Assembly: GCF_018882245.1 (NCBI RefSeq)
Contig: NZ_JACVOV010000002.1
Location: forward strand, 434,001 to 498,000
DNA: 64,000 bases
DNA from: Polynucleobacter sp. AP-Capit-er-40B-B4
GTDB taxonomy: Bacteria > Pseudomonadota > Gammaproteobacteria > Burkholderiales > Burkholderiaceae
Direction: 5' to 3'
Part shown: positions 16,660 to 26,043 of the stretch, piece after piece
How the letters are laid out: every line of letters starts with the position of its first letter
Position numbering within the stretch: position 1 is the first letter of the stretch
Translations under genes and position numbers: made by a program
The notes under the pieces: model-generated
The model's database searches: none
What the model was told of the DNA's origin: nothing
What the model saw: only the letters and a program-made list of their open reading frames with translations

Positions 16660-17670
16660 TTAGTGTTGCTTTCTTTGATTTACGGCCAATTGATAAGCTA
16701 AACGTAAAGCTTCAAGCATGCTGCCAGAATCGGCAATACCCTTACCAGCAATATCTAAAGCGGTTCCGTGATCGGCTGAGGTGCGGATAATTGGCAATCC
16801 CAGGGTTACATTTACACCATTGCCAAAAGTGACAAACTTGAAAGGTGCCAAACCTTGATCGTGATACATCGCAATAAAGGCATCTACCTGAGCAATGGAC
16901 TCAGGATCAAACATCGTGTCCCCTGGATAGGGACCAGACACCTGAATACCCATTTCCTTTGCTGCCTGAATCGCAGGTGCAATGATCTCAATTTCTTCGC
17001 GCCCCAAGTAGCCAGACTCTCCAGCATGAGGATTTAAACCAGCTATACGAATAACCGGCTTTGCTATGCCAAATTTTTTCTGCAAATCTTGATTAACAAT
17101 TTGAATTGTTTCTAATATCAAGTCATAAGTGAGAGCCTGTGGCACATCTTTCAATGGCAAATGGGTGGTCACCAAAGCCACTCGTAGATCTCTAGAGGAT
17201 TTAAGCCCCAAAAATCCAACTGGTAACGGTGCGCACAACATCATGACCACATGAGAAGCATTACATCGCTGCGCAAGATATTCGGTATGCCCCGTAAAAG
17301 GAGTACCGGCAACATTAATAATACTTTTTTGAAGTGGCGCAGTTACCATGGCATCAAAACGCCCTTGCTGACAGCCATTAATAGCTTGATCTAATAGGGT
17401 AACTACATAAGGGGCATTTTGCGGATTCAAGACCCCTGAAAGAACGGGTACATCAAGCTTAATGGACTGAATCCGCAATCGATCAAGTAATGTTTGATCG
17501 ATACTTTTTAGTGGGGCCAATAATTGCTCATCACCCAGCAAGGTAATAACGGCCCCATTTTGTTCGCGCAAAAAATCGAGAGAAGCTGCAAGAGAAACCT
17601 CAGGCCCAATGCCGGCCGGCTCGCCAGTGCTTACAACGAGATTAACGAGAGGGGCTGCTTGCTTCATCAT
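16660..17670 (-). CDS. pdxA: 4-hydroxythreonine-4-phosphate dehydrogenase
   Basis: A 336-aa NAD-dependent enzyme of the DXP-dependent vitamin B6 pathway; its product combines with deoxyxylulose phosphate to make pyridoxine phosphate. The opening VVSTGEPAGIGPEVSL is the signature, and metal-ligand histidines are in TGHTEYLAQR, TTHLPL and AMYHDQGLAPFK. GHGTALDIAGKG-type C-terminal glycine segments are present as DHGTALDIAGKG. The start overlaps the end of surA by 29 bp, so translation is probably coupled. Either of two adjacent ATG codons (17670 or 17667) may be used. Confidence 0.96.
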   Translation of the reverse strand: MMKQAAPLVNLVVSTGEPAGIGPEVSLAASLDFLREQNGAVITLLGDEQLLAPLKSIDQTLLDRLRIQSIKLDVPVLSGVLNPQNAPYVVTLLDQAINGCQQGRFDAMVTAPLQKSIINVAGTPFTGHTEYLAQRCNASHVVMMLCAPLPVGFLGLKSSRDLRVALVTTHLPLKDVPQALTYDLILETIQIVNQDLQKKFGIAKPVIRIAGLNPHAGESGYLGREEIEIIAPAIQAAKEMGIQVSGPYPGDTMFDPESIAQVDAFIAMYHDQGLAPFKFVTFGNGVNVTLGLPIIRTSADHGTALDIAGKGIADSGSMLEALRLAYQLAVNQRKQH

Positions 17671-19099
17671 CCACGTTCAAAATTTTGACAGTGGCGTTAT
17701 CACGCAATTCGCGCATCCACTCTTGATAGGCTTGATCAAATTTTCTTTCACGGATAGCAGCGCGCGCAAATTGACGTTGTTTCTCTACGGTCAGCTGACC
17801 TTCGCGACGATCTATCACCTGAATCAAGTGCCAACCGAATTCAGATTTAACTGGATTACTGACTTCACCAATTTGCAAACGATTCATAGCCTGTTCAAAC
17901 TCTGGAACCAAGTCCCCAGGGCTCATCCAGCCTAAGTCACCGCCATTTGGCGCTGAACCATCTTCAGAGTATTTTTTAGCAAGCTCAGCAAAATCTGCCG
18001 TCTTGGCGCGCACCTGATCGCGATACCCCTGCAAACGTCTCTCAGCATCTTGATCACTTAGGCCAGGACGATTACGCAACAAAATATGACGTGATAGGGT
18101 TTGTGTAATGGGGATATTTTGTGGAGTAGTGGTGCTGGTATCCTGTGCAGCCGCCTGCTGAGGAGGTGCGCTAGCTCCAGCTGCTCGACGATCCAAAACC
18201 TTGAGGACATGGTAGCCGGCAGGACTTTTTACAACCGCATTTGCCACTTGTCCACCACCAGTATTTCGAATAGCTTCATAAAATAATTGCGGTAAGCGAT
18301 CAGGAGTGCGGTAACCCAAGTCCTGAAACTTAATCTTGGGATTTTCTTTTGCCGCCATAGCACCCAATTGCAAGAAATCAACATCGCCGCGCGCATCCCG
18401 CAACAGAGCATCCGCCTTCTTTTTGGCGTCAGCCTGAGCTCCAGCCCCAGCACCAGCATCTACGGGAATAAAGATTTGGGCGACATCAATTTCTTCTGGC
18501 TCGCCCTTGGCGACCGGCGCCGATCTTGGCGCGCCACCCGAGGTCATTGCCCGGGTACGCTCGGTAATAAAGTTATCAATTTCAGCGTCAGATATTTTGA
18601 GCTTGGTTTCCACCTCACGCTCTCGATATCGAGAAATCATGACATCATCACGCAATAATTGTTTATAGCGCTCGAAAGTGGAACCAGAAGCAATGACTTT
18701 TGCTTTAAATTCCGCAACAGTTAATTTATTTTTTGCCGCTATGTCGCCAATGATCTTATCAAGCTCTTTATTGCTAACGGCGATACCTTCTTGCTCTGCA
18801 TTTTGTAGTTGAATTTTTTCTAATATTAGGCGATCTAGAATCACTTTTCGTGCTGATCCATCCTCAGGCAACTTCACACCCTGTTTTTTGAGAGCCACAA
18901 TTCGATCATCAATTTCTTTGCGCGTCACAAAACCAGTATTGACAACTGCGGCTACGCCATCAATATTCCGAATCTTGCTTTCAGAGGCTGCATTCGTTTT
19001 CGCTGCATCTTGCGCAAATATAGAAGTTGCGCACAGACCTATTGCCATAATGAAGGCAAGGGCACTAATTTTTCTAATACGGTTCATACAAAGCGTCAT
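17642..19099 (-). CDS. surA: Periplasmic chaperone and peptidyl-prolyl isomerase SurA
   Basis: A 485-aa periplasmic protein that escorts outer-membrane beta-barrel proteins, LptD included, to the BAM complex. A signal peptide covers about the first 30 residues (ALAFIMAIGLCATSIFA). The N-terminal chaperone domain follows (VAAVVNTGFVTRKEIDDR). The first parvulin domain (about 190-310) is diverged, and the second (about 335-440) has the canonical SRHILLR...GGDLGWMSPGDLVPEFE pattern. The ATG at 19099 overlaps the lptD stop as ATGA; a second ATG four codons later is possible. The C-terminus overlaps pdxA by 29 bp. Confidence 0.96.
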   Translation of the reverse strand: MTLCMNRIRKISALAFIMAIGLCATSIFAQDAAKTNAASESKIRNIDGVAAVVNTGFVTRKEIDDRIVALKKQGVKLPEDGSARKVILDRLILEKIQLQNAEQEGIAVSNKELDKIIGDIAAKNKLTVAEFKAKVIASGSTFERYKQLLRDDVMISRYREREVETKLKISDAEIDNFITERTRAMTSGGAPRSAPVAKGEPEEIDVAQIFIPVDAGAGAGAQADAKKKADALLRDARGDVDFLQLGAMAAKENPKIKFQDLGYRTPDRLPQLFYEAIRNTGGGQVANAVVKSPAGYHVLKVLDRRAAGASAPPQQAAAQDTSTTTPQNIPITQTLSRHILLRNRPGLSDQDAERRLQGYRDQVRAKTADFAELAKKYSEDGSAPNGGDLGWMSPGDLVPEFEQAMNRLQIGEVSNPVKSEFGWHLIQVIDRREGQLTVEKQRQFARAAIRERKFDQAYQEWMRELRDNATVKILNVDDEASSPSR

Positions 19100-21618
19100 T
19101 GATAGTTCTCGTATGTTGAGGGTGGTATAGGCTTAGAGGTAGGCATATATCCAGGTACATTCAGCTTCATGATATCAACTGGATTGCTGCCAGCGCTACC
19201 AAAGCCCCTAAATTCAACCTGAAAGAGCACTTGGGTGGTGGTTATTTGGGATGTATTTAAGACCTGTGAGTAAGCGCCACGGAAAGTCCAACAATCTCTG
19301 CTCCACTCCAGTGCCACCAGGCTATTTAAGGTTTTCGTGGTTAAAGCGTCATATCCCCAGCGACCCAAAACAGATACTTCCCTGGTGATGGGCCATTGAC
19401 CAGAAATATTGTATTGATCAGTTGTCGTTGAGGCGGGTACAAAAGCCTGGTTGTTTTGAAGAGATGCCTGCACTGGCGGAGACCACACATTCCGGTAACC
19501 GAAATTCAAACTTCTGCCCTGCGTAGGTCTCCAACTTCCACCCACAGTACTTTGTACAAAACGGTTCAACTGAGTGTTGTATTGACCAAATACATCAGCA
19601 CTAAAATTACCAAGTAGGCGAACAGAGCCCGAGCCTAAAGTATCTGAATAGGTAGTAGGGTTAGTAATATTGCCATTCAAGCCAACTTTCTGGCCAGCAA
19701 ACTGCTGCTTTTGGGCGAGCGTTACATTGGCACGCTCTGCTCCAGTATTGGCCTCAATCATTCGACTAGTTAAACCAAGAGTTGCTGCATTGCTATTAGC
19801 TATACGATCGTTACCAACGAAAGTATTTTCACTAAAAATTTGGGAAACTCCAAAGCCGGCATCTGCGGTATCGAAGATCGGAGTTTGTGCTTGATTTTGA
19901 TAGGGCGTATAAACATAAAAAGCTCTTGGCTCCATCGTTAGCAACATATCTCGACCATAAAAGCCTTTTAATTCTGCAGCCTCTCTTTCGAAAGCCAAAC
20001 CAGAATCCAAACTAAATGTTGGAATAGTGAAACCCTGAACTACGGGTGCACCAGTCGAAATAAATGGAGTGGCGTTATAGGTGTTAGATTGAAAGCTAAC
20101 TTTTGGAGTGACGTAATAACCTGGCGTCACTTGTGGCAAAGCCATAGCACCCTTAATCACTGTTCGATCAGCTTGGCTATAAACTCCAGGCGCAGTAGCT
20201 ACCAAGTTACTACCTATGTTGTAAGAGAACCTAGTGAAGTCAGCTGAAAATGTAGTCGCTGGGCCTGTTGGCAAGGTAACGTATTTTCCGCTGGTATCTG
20301 CCACTGCAGGAGTCAAACGATTGTTATATGCCGCACTAATATTAGGTAGCACGTTATAAGGCGCTTGAACCACGGAGGTAGGATCAGGCTGCAAGGTTTG
20401 AAAGGTTAATGCTCGCGCAGAGACATTCCAGTTGCTCAAGCTTCCAGTCAGACCTTTTGTAGTTCCAACCTCTTGGCGAAACTGACTAGTCACCGCACCA
20501 GCAATACTTTGTGAAAAGTCCGTTGGATAAAGGTTATCGGATACACGAGACATATTGGCATAGCCAGTCCAAGATCCAGGCAAAGGCACTCCGCCTGGAG
20601 CAACACCGCCACTAAACACCTGCCGCTGTTGCCAGTCATAACGCCAACGATCTGTGCCGGTTTTATTATCATGCGCCAAATAATCGCCAACTAAGGTGCC
20701 GCTGTACTTGGTATCTAGAAAACGGTAGTTTGCGCCTATCTGTAGACCACGCTCACTCATATAGCGCGGCAAAATTAACAAATCTCTATTGGGGGCAATA
20801 TTGACGTAGTAAGGCTGCGTAACATCAAAGCCGTTATTTGAGTTGTAGCCCGCAACGGGAGCCAAAATACCAGTACGTCGCTGACCAGAGGTGGGTGCAG
20901 TGAAGTAAGGTATGTATGCGATAGGTACATCGAAGAAGCGCATCACACCATGTGTGCCGACCATTTCCTTCTGTTCATTATCAATTTCTAATGTACTGGC
21001 CGAAAAATACCAATCCATGTTTTGCGGGGTACATGTCGTATAAGTTGCTTTATCGAAAACAAAAATATCGGTGTTTTCAATCGTCAGTTTTTTTGCGGAG
21101 CCGTTACCACGCGTATCGCGAAGTTCATATGTAGGCGAATCCATCTCGCCCTCACGCGCATCCACTTTAAATTGAGCAGTAGGTCCTTTAAAAGTAGTGT
21201 TTCCTTTTGTTAGCTCAGCATTCCCTACTAAATCTGCAATATCGGTATCTGGGTCATAAATAATTTCATCAGCCTTAATCACACCACCATTGCGACGAAT
21301 TTGTGCGCGTCCCTTCAGTTTCATCTTGCGGTCAACCACGCCTTCGATAACGTCGCTTGATGTAAAAGTTAGCGCCTTACTGTCGTCCAAAGGAAGCCCG
21401 GTCCGCAGTTGATCATCCAACTTTAAGACGGTGACATTACCTCGATCAGGCAGCAAAACTGTATTAGCCCCAGACTGCGAATTTGGAGGCAGAGGAGCGG
21501 GTGCCTGAGCATATCCCTGGTGAGCAAATTGCAGCAATATCACCCCCGTCATTACGCGCAGGGTTACATGCAAAAAAAGAGGGGCGCAAAGGCCGGCGCG
21601 ACGGCGATAATGACTCAT
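19096..21618 (-). CDS. lptD: LPS-assembly outer membrane protein LptD
   Basis: An 840-aa protein with a signal peptide ending near residue 39 (GYAQA), a periplasmic OstA/LptA-like jellyroll (about 85-200) and a large C-terminal beta-barrel rich in alternating Tyr, Gly and Asn. It inserts LPS into the outer leaflet together with LptE. The mature chain has only two cysteines, Cys196 in YTTCTPQN and Cys776 in RDCWTF, which match one of the two interdomain disulfides of E. coli LptD. It heads lptD-surA-pdxA-rsmA. The divergent amgK gene starts 33 bp upstream, so promoters must overlap coding sequence or be very compact. Confidence 0.95.
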   Translation of the reverse strand: MSHYRRRAGLCAPLFLHVTLRVMTGVILLQFAHQGYAQAPAPLPPNSQSGANTVLLPDRGNVTVLKLDDQLRTGLPLDDSKALTFTSSDVIEGVVDRKMKLKGRAQIRRNGGVIKADEIIYDPDTDIADLVGNAELTKGNTTFKGPTAQFKVDAREGEMDSPTYELRDTRGNGSAKKLTIENTDIFVFDKATYTTCTPQNMDWYFSASTLEIDNEQKEMVGTHGVMRFFDVPIAYIPYFTAPTSGQRRTGILAPVAGYNSNNGFDVTQPYYVNIAPNRDLLILPRYMSERGLQIGANYRFLDTKYSGTLVGDYLAHDNKTGTDRWRYDWQQRQVFSGGVAPGGVPLPGSWTGYANMSRVSDNLYPTDFSQSIAGAVTSQFRQEVGTTKGLTGSLSNWNVSARALTFQTLQPDPTSVVQAPYNVLPNISAAYNNRLTPAVADTSGKYVTLPTGPATTFSADFTRFSYNIGSNLVATAPGVYSQADRTVIKGAMALPQVTPGYYVTPKVSFQSNTYNATPFISTGAPVVQGFTIPTFSLDSGLAFEREAAELKGFYGRDMLLTMEPRAFYVYTPYQNQAQTPIFDTADAGFGVSQIFSENTFVGNDRIANSNAATLGLTSRMIEANTGAERANVTLAQKQQFAGQKVGLNGNITNPTTYSDTLGSGSVRLLGNFSADVFGQYNTQLNRFVQSTVGGSWRPTQGRSLNFGYRNVWSPPVQASLQNNQAFVPASTTTDQYNISGQWPITREVSVLGRWGYDALTTKTLNSLVALEWSRDCWTFRGAYSQVLNTSQITTTQVLFQVEFRGFGSAGSNPVDIMKLNVPGYMPTSKPIPPSTYENYQ

Positions 21619-21651
21619 AGATCCAGACCCGCCTTATTATACGAATCGACC

Positions 21652-22653
21652 ATGACTGACTCACGCCTAAACACCCTCCGCAACTGGCTAAAAGCCCTAG
21701 AAGCTAGCTGGCAATTAGATCTTGACTCTTTGGTGCCAGCCTCGGCTGATGCCAGCTTTCGACGCTATTTCCGAATTACATCTAAAAACCCCAATTTTGG
21801 GACCTTGATCGTGATGGATGCGCCACCCCAACATGAACCTTTAGATGCCTTTATTAAGGTCGATTTATTGCTCTCAGAGGCGGGCTTAAATGTGCCAAAA
21901 ATACTCGAGCAAAATCTTGCCGAAGGCTTCTTGTTATTAAATGATTTAGGCACAAAAACCTACCTGGCAGAACTTAATAATGAGACTGCTGATCATCTCT
22001 ACAAAGATGCAACCCATGCACTAGTTTTAATGCAGCTGGCAAGTAAACCCGATGTCTTGCCAAATTATGACGAAGCGTTGTTACAACGTGAACTCGATTT
22101 GCTTCCTGAATGGTATTTAAAAAAACATCTCAACATTAAACTCAATGCACAGCAAATAGAGCAACTAAAAAAATCATTTGAGCTCATTATTGAAAATAAT
22201 TTAGCGCAAGCAAAAGTCTATGTGCATCGCGATTACCATTCACGCAATTTGATGGTTACCGAAGAAAATAATCCCGGGGTAATTGACTTTCAGGATGCGG
22301 TTTATGGCCCCATTACTTATGACGCAGCCTCTCTTTGGCGCGATGCTTATATCGCGTGGCCAGAAGAACGAGTAATTGATTGGGTTATTAAATTCTGGGA
22401 AGCAGGTCGTAAAGCAGGGCTGCCGATGCCAAATGATTTTGGTCACTTCTATCGTGATTTTGAATGGATGGGCTTACAACGCCACCTCAAGGTGCTTGGC
22501 ATCTTTGCACGGCTATATCATCGCGATGGTAAGGATGGGTATCTTAAAGACATTCCGCTCGTGCTTGAATATGCTATTGCGACAGCCAATCGTTATATTG
22601 AACTAAAGCCTTTGGCTCGCATTCTGGAATCGACTCGCATTAATAAAGACTAG
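21652..22653 (+). CDS. amgK: N-acetylmuramate/N-acetylglucosamine anomeric kinase
   Basis: A 333-aa aminoglycoside-phosphotransferase-fold kinase. The start at 21652 gives MTDSRLNTLRNWL; an open frame continues upstream over lptD but that extension is not protein-like. Catalytic loop VHRDYHSRNLMV (Asp194) and metal motif IDFQDAVYGP (Asp212) are clear. Being directly upstream of murU identifies it as AmgK, which phosphorylates MurNAc or GlcNAc at C1 in the cell-wall recycling route that bypasses de novo UDP-MurNAc synthesis. That route is known to give intrinsic fosfomycin tolerance in Pseudomonas. murU follows after 13 bp. Confidence 0.93.
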   Translation: MTDSRLNTLRNWLKALEASWQLDLDSLVPASADASFRRYFRITSKNPNFGTLIVMDAPPQHEPLDAFIKVDLLLSEAGLNVPKILEQNLAEGFLLLNDLGTKTYLAELNNETADHLYKDATHALVLMQLASKPDVLPNYDEALLQRELDLLPEWYLKKHLNIKLNAQQIEQLKKSFELIIENNLAQAKVYVHRDYHSRNLMVTEENNPGVIDFQDAVYGPITYDAASLWRDAYIAWPEERVIDWVIKFWEAGRKAGLPMPNDFGHFYRDFEWMGLQRHLKVLGIFARLYHRDGKDGYLKDIPLVLEYAIATANRYIELKPLARILESTRINKD

Positions 22654-22666
22654 TTAGATATACATA

Positions 22667-23383
22667 ATGAGTAAGAGCAATCTCATTCCTTGTTTTTTAC
22701 TTGCTGCTGGCAGAGGGGAACGCATGCGCCCTCTTACAGATGCTCTACCTAAACCCTTATTAACTATTCAGAACAAGTCTTTATTAGCCTGGCATTTAGA
22801 AGCTTTGGCTAAGGCAGGAATTCAGAATGTCGTTATTAACCATGCCTGGCTAGGCGAGAAAATTGAATTGGCCCTTGGCAATGGAGAGCAATTTAGTCTA
22901 CGTATTCAATACTCTCCTGAAGGTAGTGTCCTAGAGACTGCGGGCGGCATTTGTAAGGCATTACCCATCATCGCGCCAGAAGATTACTTCCTAGTCATCA
23001 ATGGCGATGTATTTAGCCCGAATTTACCAATAAGCCAGTTAGTAGAAACGACCGCCAGAATGCGCGCCTCTCCCAATAAGCCTTTGGCGCACCTATTCAT
23101 GGTTCCCAACCCAGTGCAGCACCCTGAAGGGGATTTTTATCTACAAGGCTCCACTGTGGGCGACACCGAATCCGTAGACAGCGAGAAACTAACCTTCTCA
23201 GGTATTGGGATTTATCACAAAGACCTCTTTAAAGACCTGGAATTCGGAGCGCCAGCCAAGCTAGCCCCATTGCTGAGAACTGCGATGGAGCAAAATAAAG
23301 TGACTGGTGAAAAATATACCGGTCCATGGCACGATGTAGGTACACCACAACGCTTACAAGAGCTCAATGCAGCATATGAATAA
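22667..23383 (+). CDS. murU: N-acetylmuramate alpha-1-phosphate uridylyltransferase
   Basis: A 238-aa nucleotidyltransferase. The nucleotide-binding signature is LAAGRGERMRPLTDALPKPL at residues 12-31, and the metal/sugar site shows in VINGDVFSPNLP. GPWHDVGTPQRLQELN ends the catalytic core. MurU converts MurNAc-alpha-1-P (made by AmgK) and UTP to UDP-MurNAc. The short length without a C-terminal acyltransferase domain distinguishes it from GlmU. It overlaps the downstream pepP gene by 17 bp. Confidence 0.93.
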   Translation: MSKSNLIPCFLLAAGRGERMRPLTDALPKPLLTIQNKSLLAWHLEALAKAGIQNVVINHAWLGEKIELALGNGEQFSLRIQYSPEGSVLETAGGICKALPIIAPEDYFLVINGDVFSPNLPISQLVETTARMRASPNKPLAHLFMVPNPVQHPEGDFYLQGSTVGDTESVDSEKLTFSGIGIYHKDLFKDLEFGAPAKLAPLLRTAMEQNKVTGEKYTGPWHDVGTPQRLQELNAAYE

Positions 23384-24743
23384 ACCAGATATTTATCAGC
23401 TTCGTCGGAATGAATTAGCAAAACAAATTTTTGCCAAGACTGGCGGAGGAATTGCAGTCGTCTCTACTGCGTCTGAAATTGCTCGTAATCGCGATAGTGA
23501 ATTTCCATATCGTCACGACAGCGACTTTTACTACCTGACGGGCTTTGAAGAGCCGGGCGCTACGCTTGTAATGAAAGTTGATAGCAATGGAAGCAAACAT
23601 CAACTTCAATCTCACTTATTTTGCAGACCCAAAGATCCCGAGCGAGAAATTTGGGATGGCATCCGTCTTGGCCCCGAAGCAGCGCCTGAAGTTTTGGGCA
23701 TTGAGTATGCGCATAGCAACCAGGAGCTCGATCGAAAACTAGGTGAACTATTGGCTGATCAAGATGCAGTCTATATTCGTCTTGCAGAGAGCGCTGAAGC
23801 TGATAGGCGCTTGCGTCATTGGATGAAACAAGTGCGGGGTCAAGCCCGCTCAGGCGTGAATTCACCATCAGAGTTTCATGATATCGAGGCTCTGATTCAT
23901 GAAATGCGCCTCTTTAAAGATGCGCATGAAATTGACATCATGCGTCGTGCTGCTGCTATCTCTGCTCGTGCACATATCCGCGCCATGCAAATCTGCAAGC
24001 CTGGTATGCGTGAATATCAACTCGAGGCAGAATTGCTTCATGAGTTCCGCAATAGCGGTGCCCAAAGCGTTGCTTACAACAGCATTGTTGCTGGTGGCGC
24101 TAACTCTTGCATCCTGCACTATCGCGCGGGCTCAACTGAATTGCGTAACGGCGAGCTTTGCTTAATTGATGCTGGTTGCGAACTGGATGGCTATGCATCT
24201 GATATCACTCGGACATTCCCAGTAAATGGAAAATTTACTGGCCCGCAACGTGCTCTATACGACATTACCTTAGCAGCGCAAGAGGCCGCAATTGCCATGA
24301 CCAAACCAGGCAATACTTTTATGCAGCCGCATGAAGCAGCACTAACAGCCCTAACCCAAGGCCTATTAGATGAGAAGCTACTCAAGATTGCTGATGTAGG
24401 CTCACTTGAAAATGCTATTGAAACAGGCGCTTATCGCCGCTTCTACATGCACCGAACCTCACATTGGCTAGGCATGGATGTTCATGACGTAGGCTCTTAT
24501 CGCGAAGCCAGCCTTGATTCATCTAGTGAAGATAAGCCATGGCGCATTCTCAAGAGCGGCATGGTAATGACGATTGAGCCTGGCCTCTATGTCAGACCAG
24601 CAGATGATGTGGATGAGAAATTTTGGAATATTGGTATTCGCATTGAAGATGATGTCGTCATTAACAACTCTGGATGTGAATTAATTTCTCGTGGCGTGCC
24701 CGTCAACGCAGATGAGATTGAAGCTCTCATGAAAAACGTCTAA
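23367..24743 (+). CDS. pepP: Xaa-Pro aminopeptidase P
   Basis: A 458-aa M24B metallopeptidase that removes N-terminal residues preceding proline. The N-terminal creatinase-like domain covers about 1-175 (FPYRHDSDFYYLTGFEEPGA). The pita-bread catalytic domain contains the dinuclear metal ligands in DAGCELDGYASDITRTFP, HRTSHWLGMDVHDVG, EPGLYV and IRIEDDVVI. The start at 23367 overlaps murU and is preceded by AAGAG; an ATG three codons later is possible. A FAD-dependent hydroxylase follows 13 bp downstream, the order seen with pepP-ubiH in enterobacteria. Confidence 0.95.
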   Translation: MQHMNKPDIYQLRRNELAKQIFAKTGGGIAVVSTASEIARNRDSEFPYRHDSDFYYLTGFEEPGATLVMKVDSNGSKHQLQSHLFCRPKDPEREIWDGIRLGPEAAPEVLGIEYAHSNQELDRKLGELLADQDAVYIRLAESAEADRRLRHWMKQVRGQARSGVNSPSEFHDIEALIHEMRLFKDAHEIDIMRRAAAISARAHIRAMQICKPGMREYQLEAELLHEFRNSGAQSVAYNSIVAGGANSCILHYRAGSTELRNGELCLIDAGCELDGYASDITRTFPVNGKFTGPQRALYDITLAAQEAAIAMTKPGNTFMQPHEAALTALTQGLLDEKLLKIADVGSLENAIETGAYRRFYMHRTSHWLGMDVHDVGSYREASLDSSSEDKPWRILKSGMVMTIEPGLYVRPADDVDEKFWNIGIRIEDDVVINNSGCELISRGVPVNADEIEALMKNV

Positions 24744-24756
24744 AGATATTCAAAAG

Positions 24757-25914
24757 ATGAGTGCTTCAAATTGCGACATTTTGATTCAGGGTGGCGGCCC
24801 AGTTGGGCTTGCTTGTGCCGCATGGACATTGCAAAAATTTCCAGATGCAAAAATCACGCTGCTAGATCGCAATCCAATTAGTGATGATGATCTAGCCAAT
24901 GCTGACAGTCGTGGCATTGCGCTTTCACATGGGAGCAAGCTATTACTAGATACGATTAATGCTTGGCCTAAAGAATCTGCCCAAATTCATCGTGTACATG
25001 TTTCACAAGCTGGGCGCTTTGGCCGGGCTTTGATGACCCGTGAAGAACTCAACCAGGATGCGCTAGGGCATATCATTCGCTATCGCGATATCCACATCAC
25101 CCTTCGTCGGGCTTTAAGGGCTATTCAAGCAAAGAGCCCCAACTTTGTTTGGCGACATATCGATAAAGAAGTTACTGAAAACAATATCCATGCCCAATGT
25201 ATCGTGCATGCTGAGGGCGGCTTATTTAAAACACAAGATTGGATTGAATCTGGTCGCGACTATGGTCAGTCAGCCTTAGTAGGTTTAGTTGAAGTAGAAA
25301 ATGCAGCGCCTCATCAAGCTTGGGAGCGCTTCACTGCTGAAGGTCCTTTAGCGGTTTTACCAAGTCATTACGGCCCTAATATTTTGAATCTGGTTTGGTG
25401 TGGTTCGCCAGAGTCCTCACAACATCGTTTGCAACTTGATGATGCTGATTTTTTAGGTGATCTACAAAATGAATTTGGTTCACGCATTGGTCGCTTTCTG
25501 AAAATTCAAGATCGTCGCCTATATGAACTTGGTTTGAACTATCGCAAGGAAATTACCAAAGATAATGAAGTTTGGATTGGTAATGCCGCTCAAACTTTGC
25601 ACCCAGTAGCAGGTCAGGGTTTAAATCTAGGTTTACGTGATGCCTATTTGCTGGCAGAAAAATTGGTTGGCGTATTTTCTGGATCAGGAGAAGATCAATT
25701 TCCAGCAAACATACAAAATGCACTCCAAAGCTATGCTCAAAGCCGCAAAATTGACAGAACAACCACGATTGGCCTAACGGACTTTATGGCCAGAGTATTT
25801 ACCTCCAATCTTGCTCCAGTGGTGCTAGCCCGTGGACTAGCTTTAAGCGCCCTTCAGTGGCTTCCACCAGTAAAGACAGCCTTAGCCCGCCAGATGATGT
25901 TTGGTAGGCGCTAA
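24757..25914 (+). CDS. UbiH/UbiF/COQ6-family FAD-dependent hydroxylase
   Basis: A 385-aa flavoprotein monooxygenase. The ADP-binding motif is QGGGPVGLACAAW near residue 11, and the second FAD motif is GNAAQTLHPVAGQGLNLGLRD near residue 276, typical of the UbiH/COQ6 group. These enzymes hydroxylate the ring during ubiquinone synthesis. Position directly after pepP matches the E. coli pepP-ubiH order and favours UbiH, but members of this group differ in which ring carbon they oxidise, so I leave the symbol open. ubiE, ubiJ and ubiB are 20 kb away. A hairpin terminator follows at 25968. Confidence 0.88.
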   Translation: MSASNCDILIQGGGPVGLACAAWTLQKFPDAKITLLDRNPISDDDLANADSRGIALSHGSKLLLDTINAWPKESAQIHRVHVSQAGRFGRALMTREELNQDALGHIIRYRDIHITLRRALRAIQAKSPNFVWRHIDKEVTENNIHAQCIVHAEGGLFKTQDWIESGRDYGQSALVGLVEVENAAPHQAWERFTAEGPLAVLPSHYGPNILNLVWCGSPESSQHRLQLDDADFLGDLQNEFGSRIGRFLKIQDRRLYELGLNYRKEITKDNEVWIGNAAQTLHPVAGQGLNLGLRDAYLLAEKLVGVFSGSGEDQFPANIQNALQSYAQSRKIDRTTTIGLTDFMARVFTSNLAPVVLARGLALSALQWLPPVKTALARQMMFGRR

Positions 25915-25967
25915 AGGGCTTAAATCGCCCCTAAATATAAGTATTCTTGATTTGATCTGTAACAAGC

Positions 25968-25996
25968 AATCTGCCTAAAAAATAGGCAGATTTGGG
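25968..25996 (+). terminator. Hairpin terminator after the ubiH-like gene
   Basis: A 10-bp perfect stem (AATCTGCCTA at 25968-25977 with TAGGCAGATT at 25983-25992) closes a five-A loop. The following tract is short (TTTGGGG), so termination efficiency may be modest. Confidence 0.5.
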
Positions 25997-26043
25997 GTCG
26001 AATGTGCTAAAGTGTCATGCTTTCCGCCTAAGCCCCCATTTAG

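Noticed and set aside
21520..21651. In-frame N-terminal extension of amgK over lptD
   Set aside because: The extra 44 residues are basic and unlike any kinase start, and they overlap the lptD signal-peptide region; the ATG at 21652 gives the family length.
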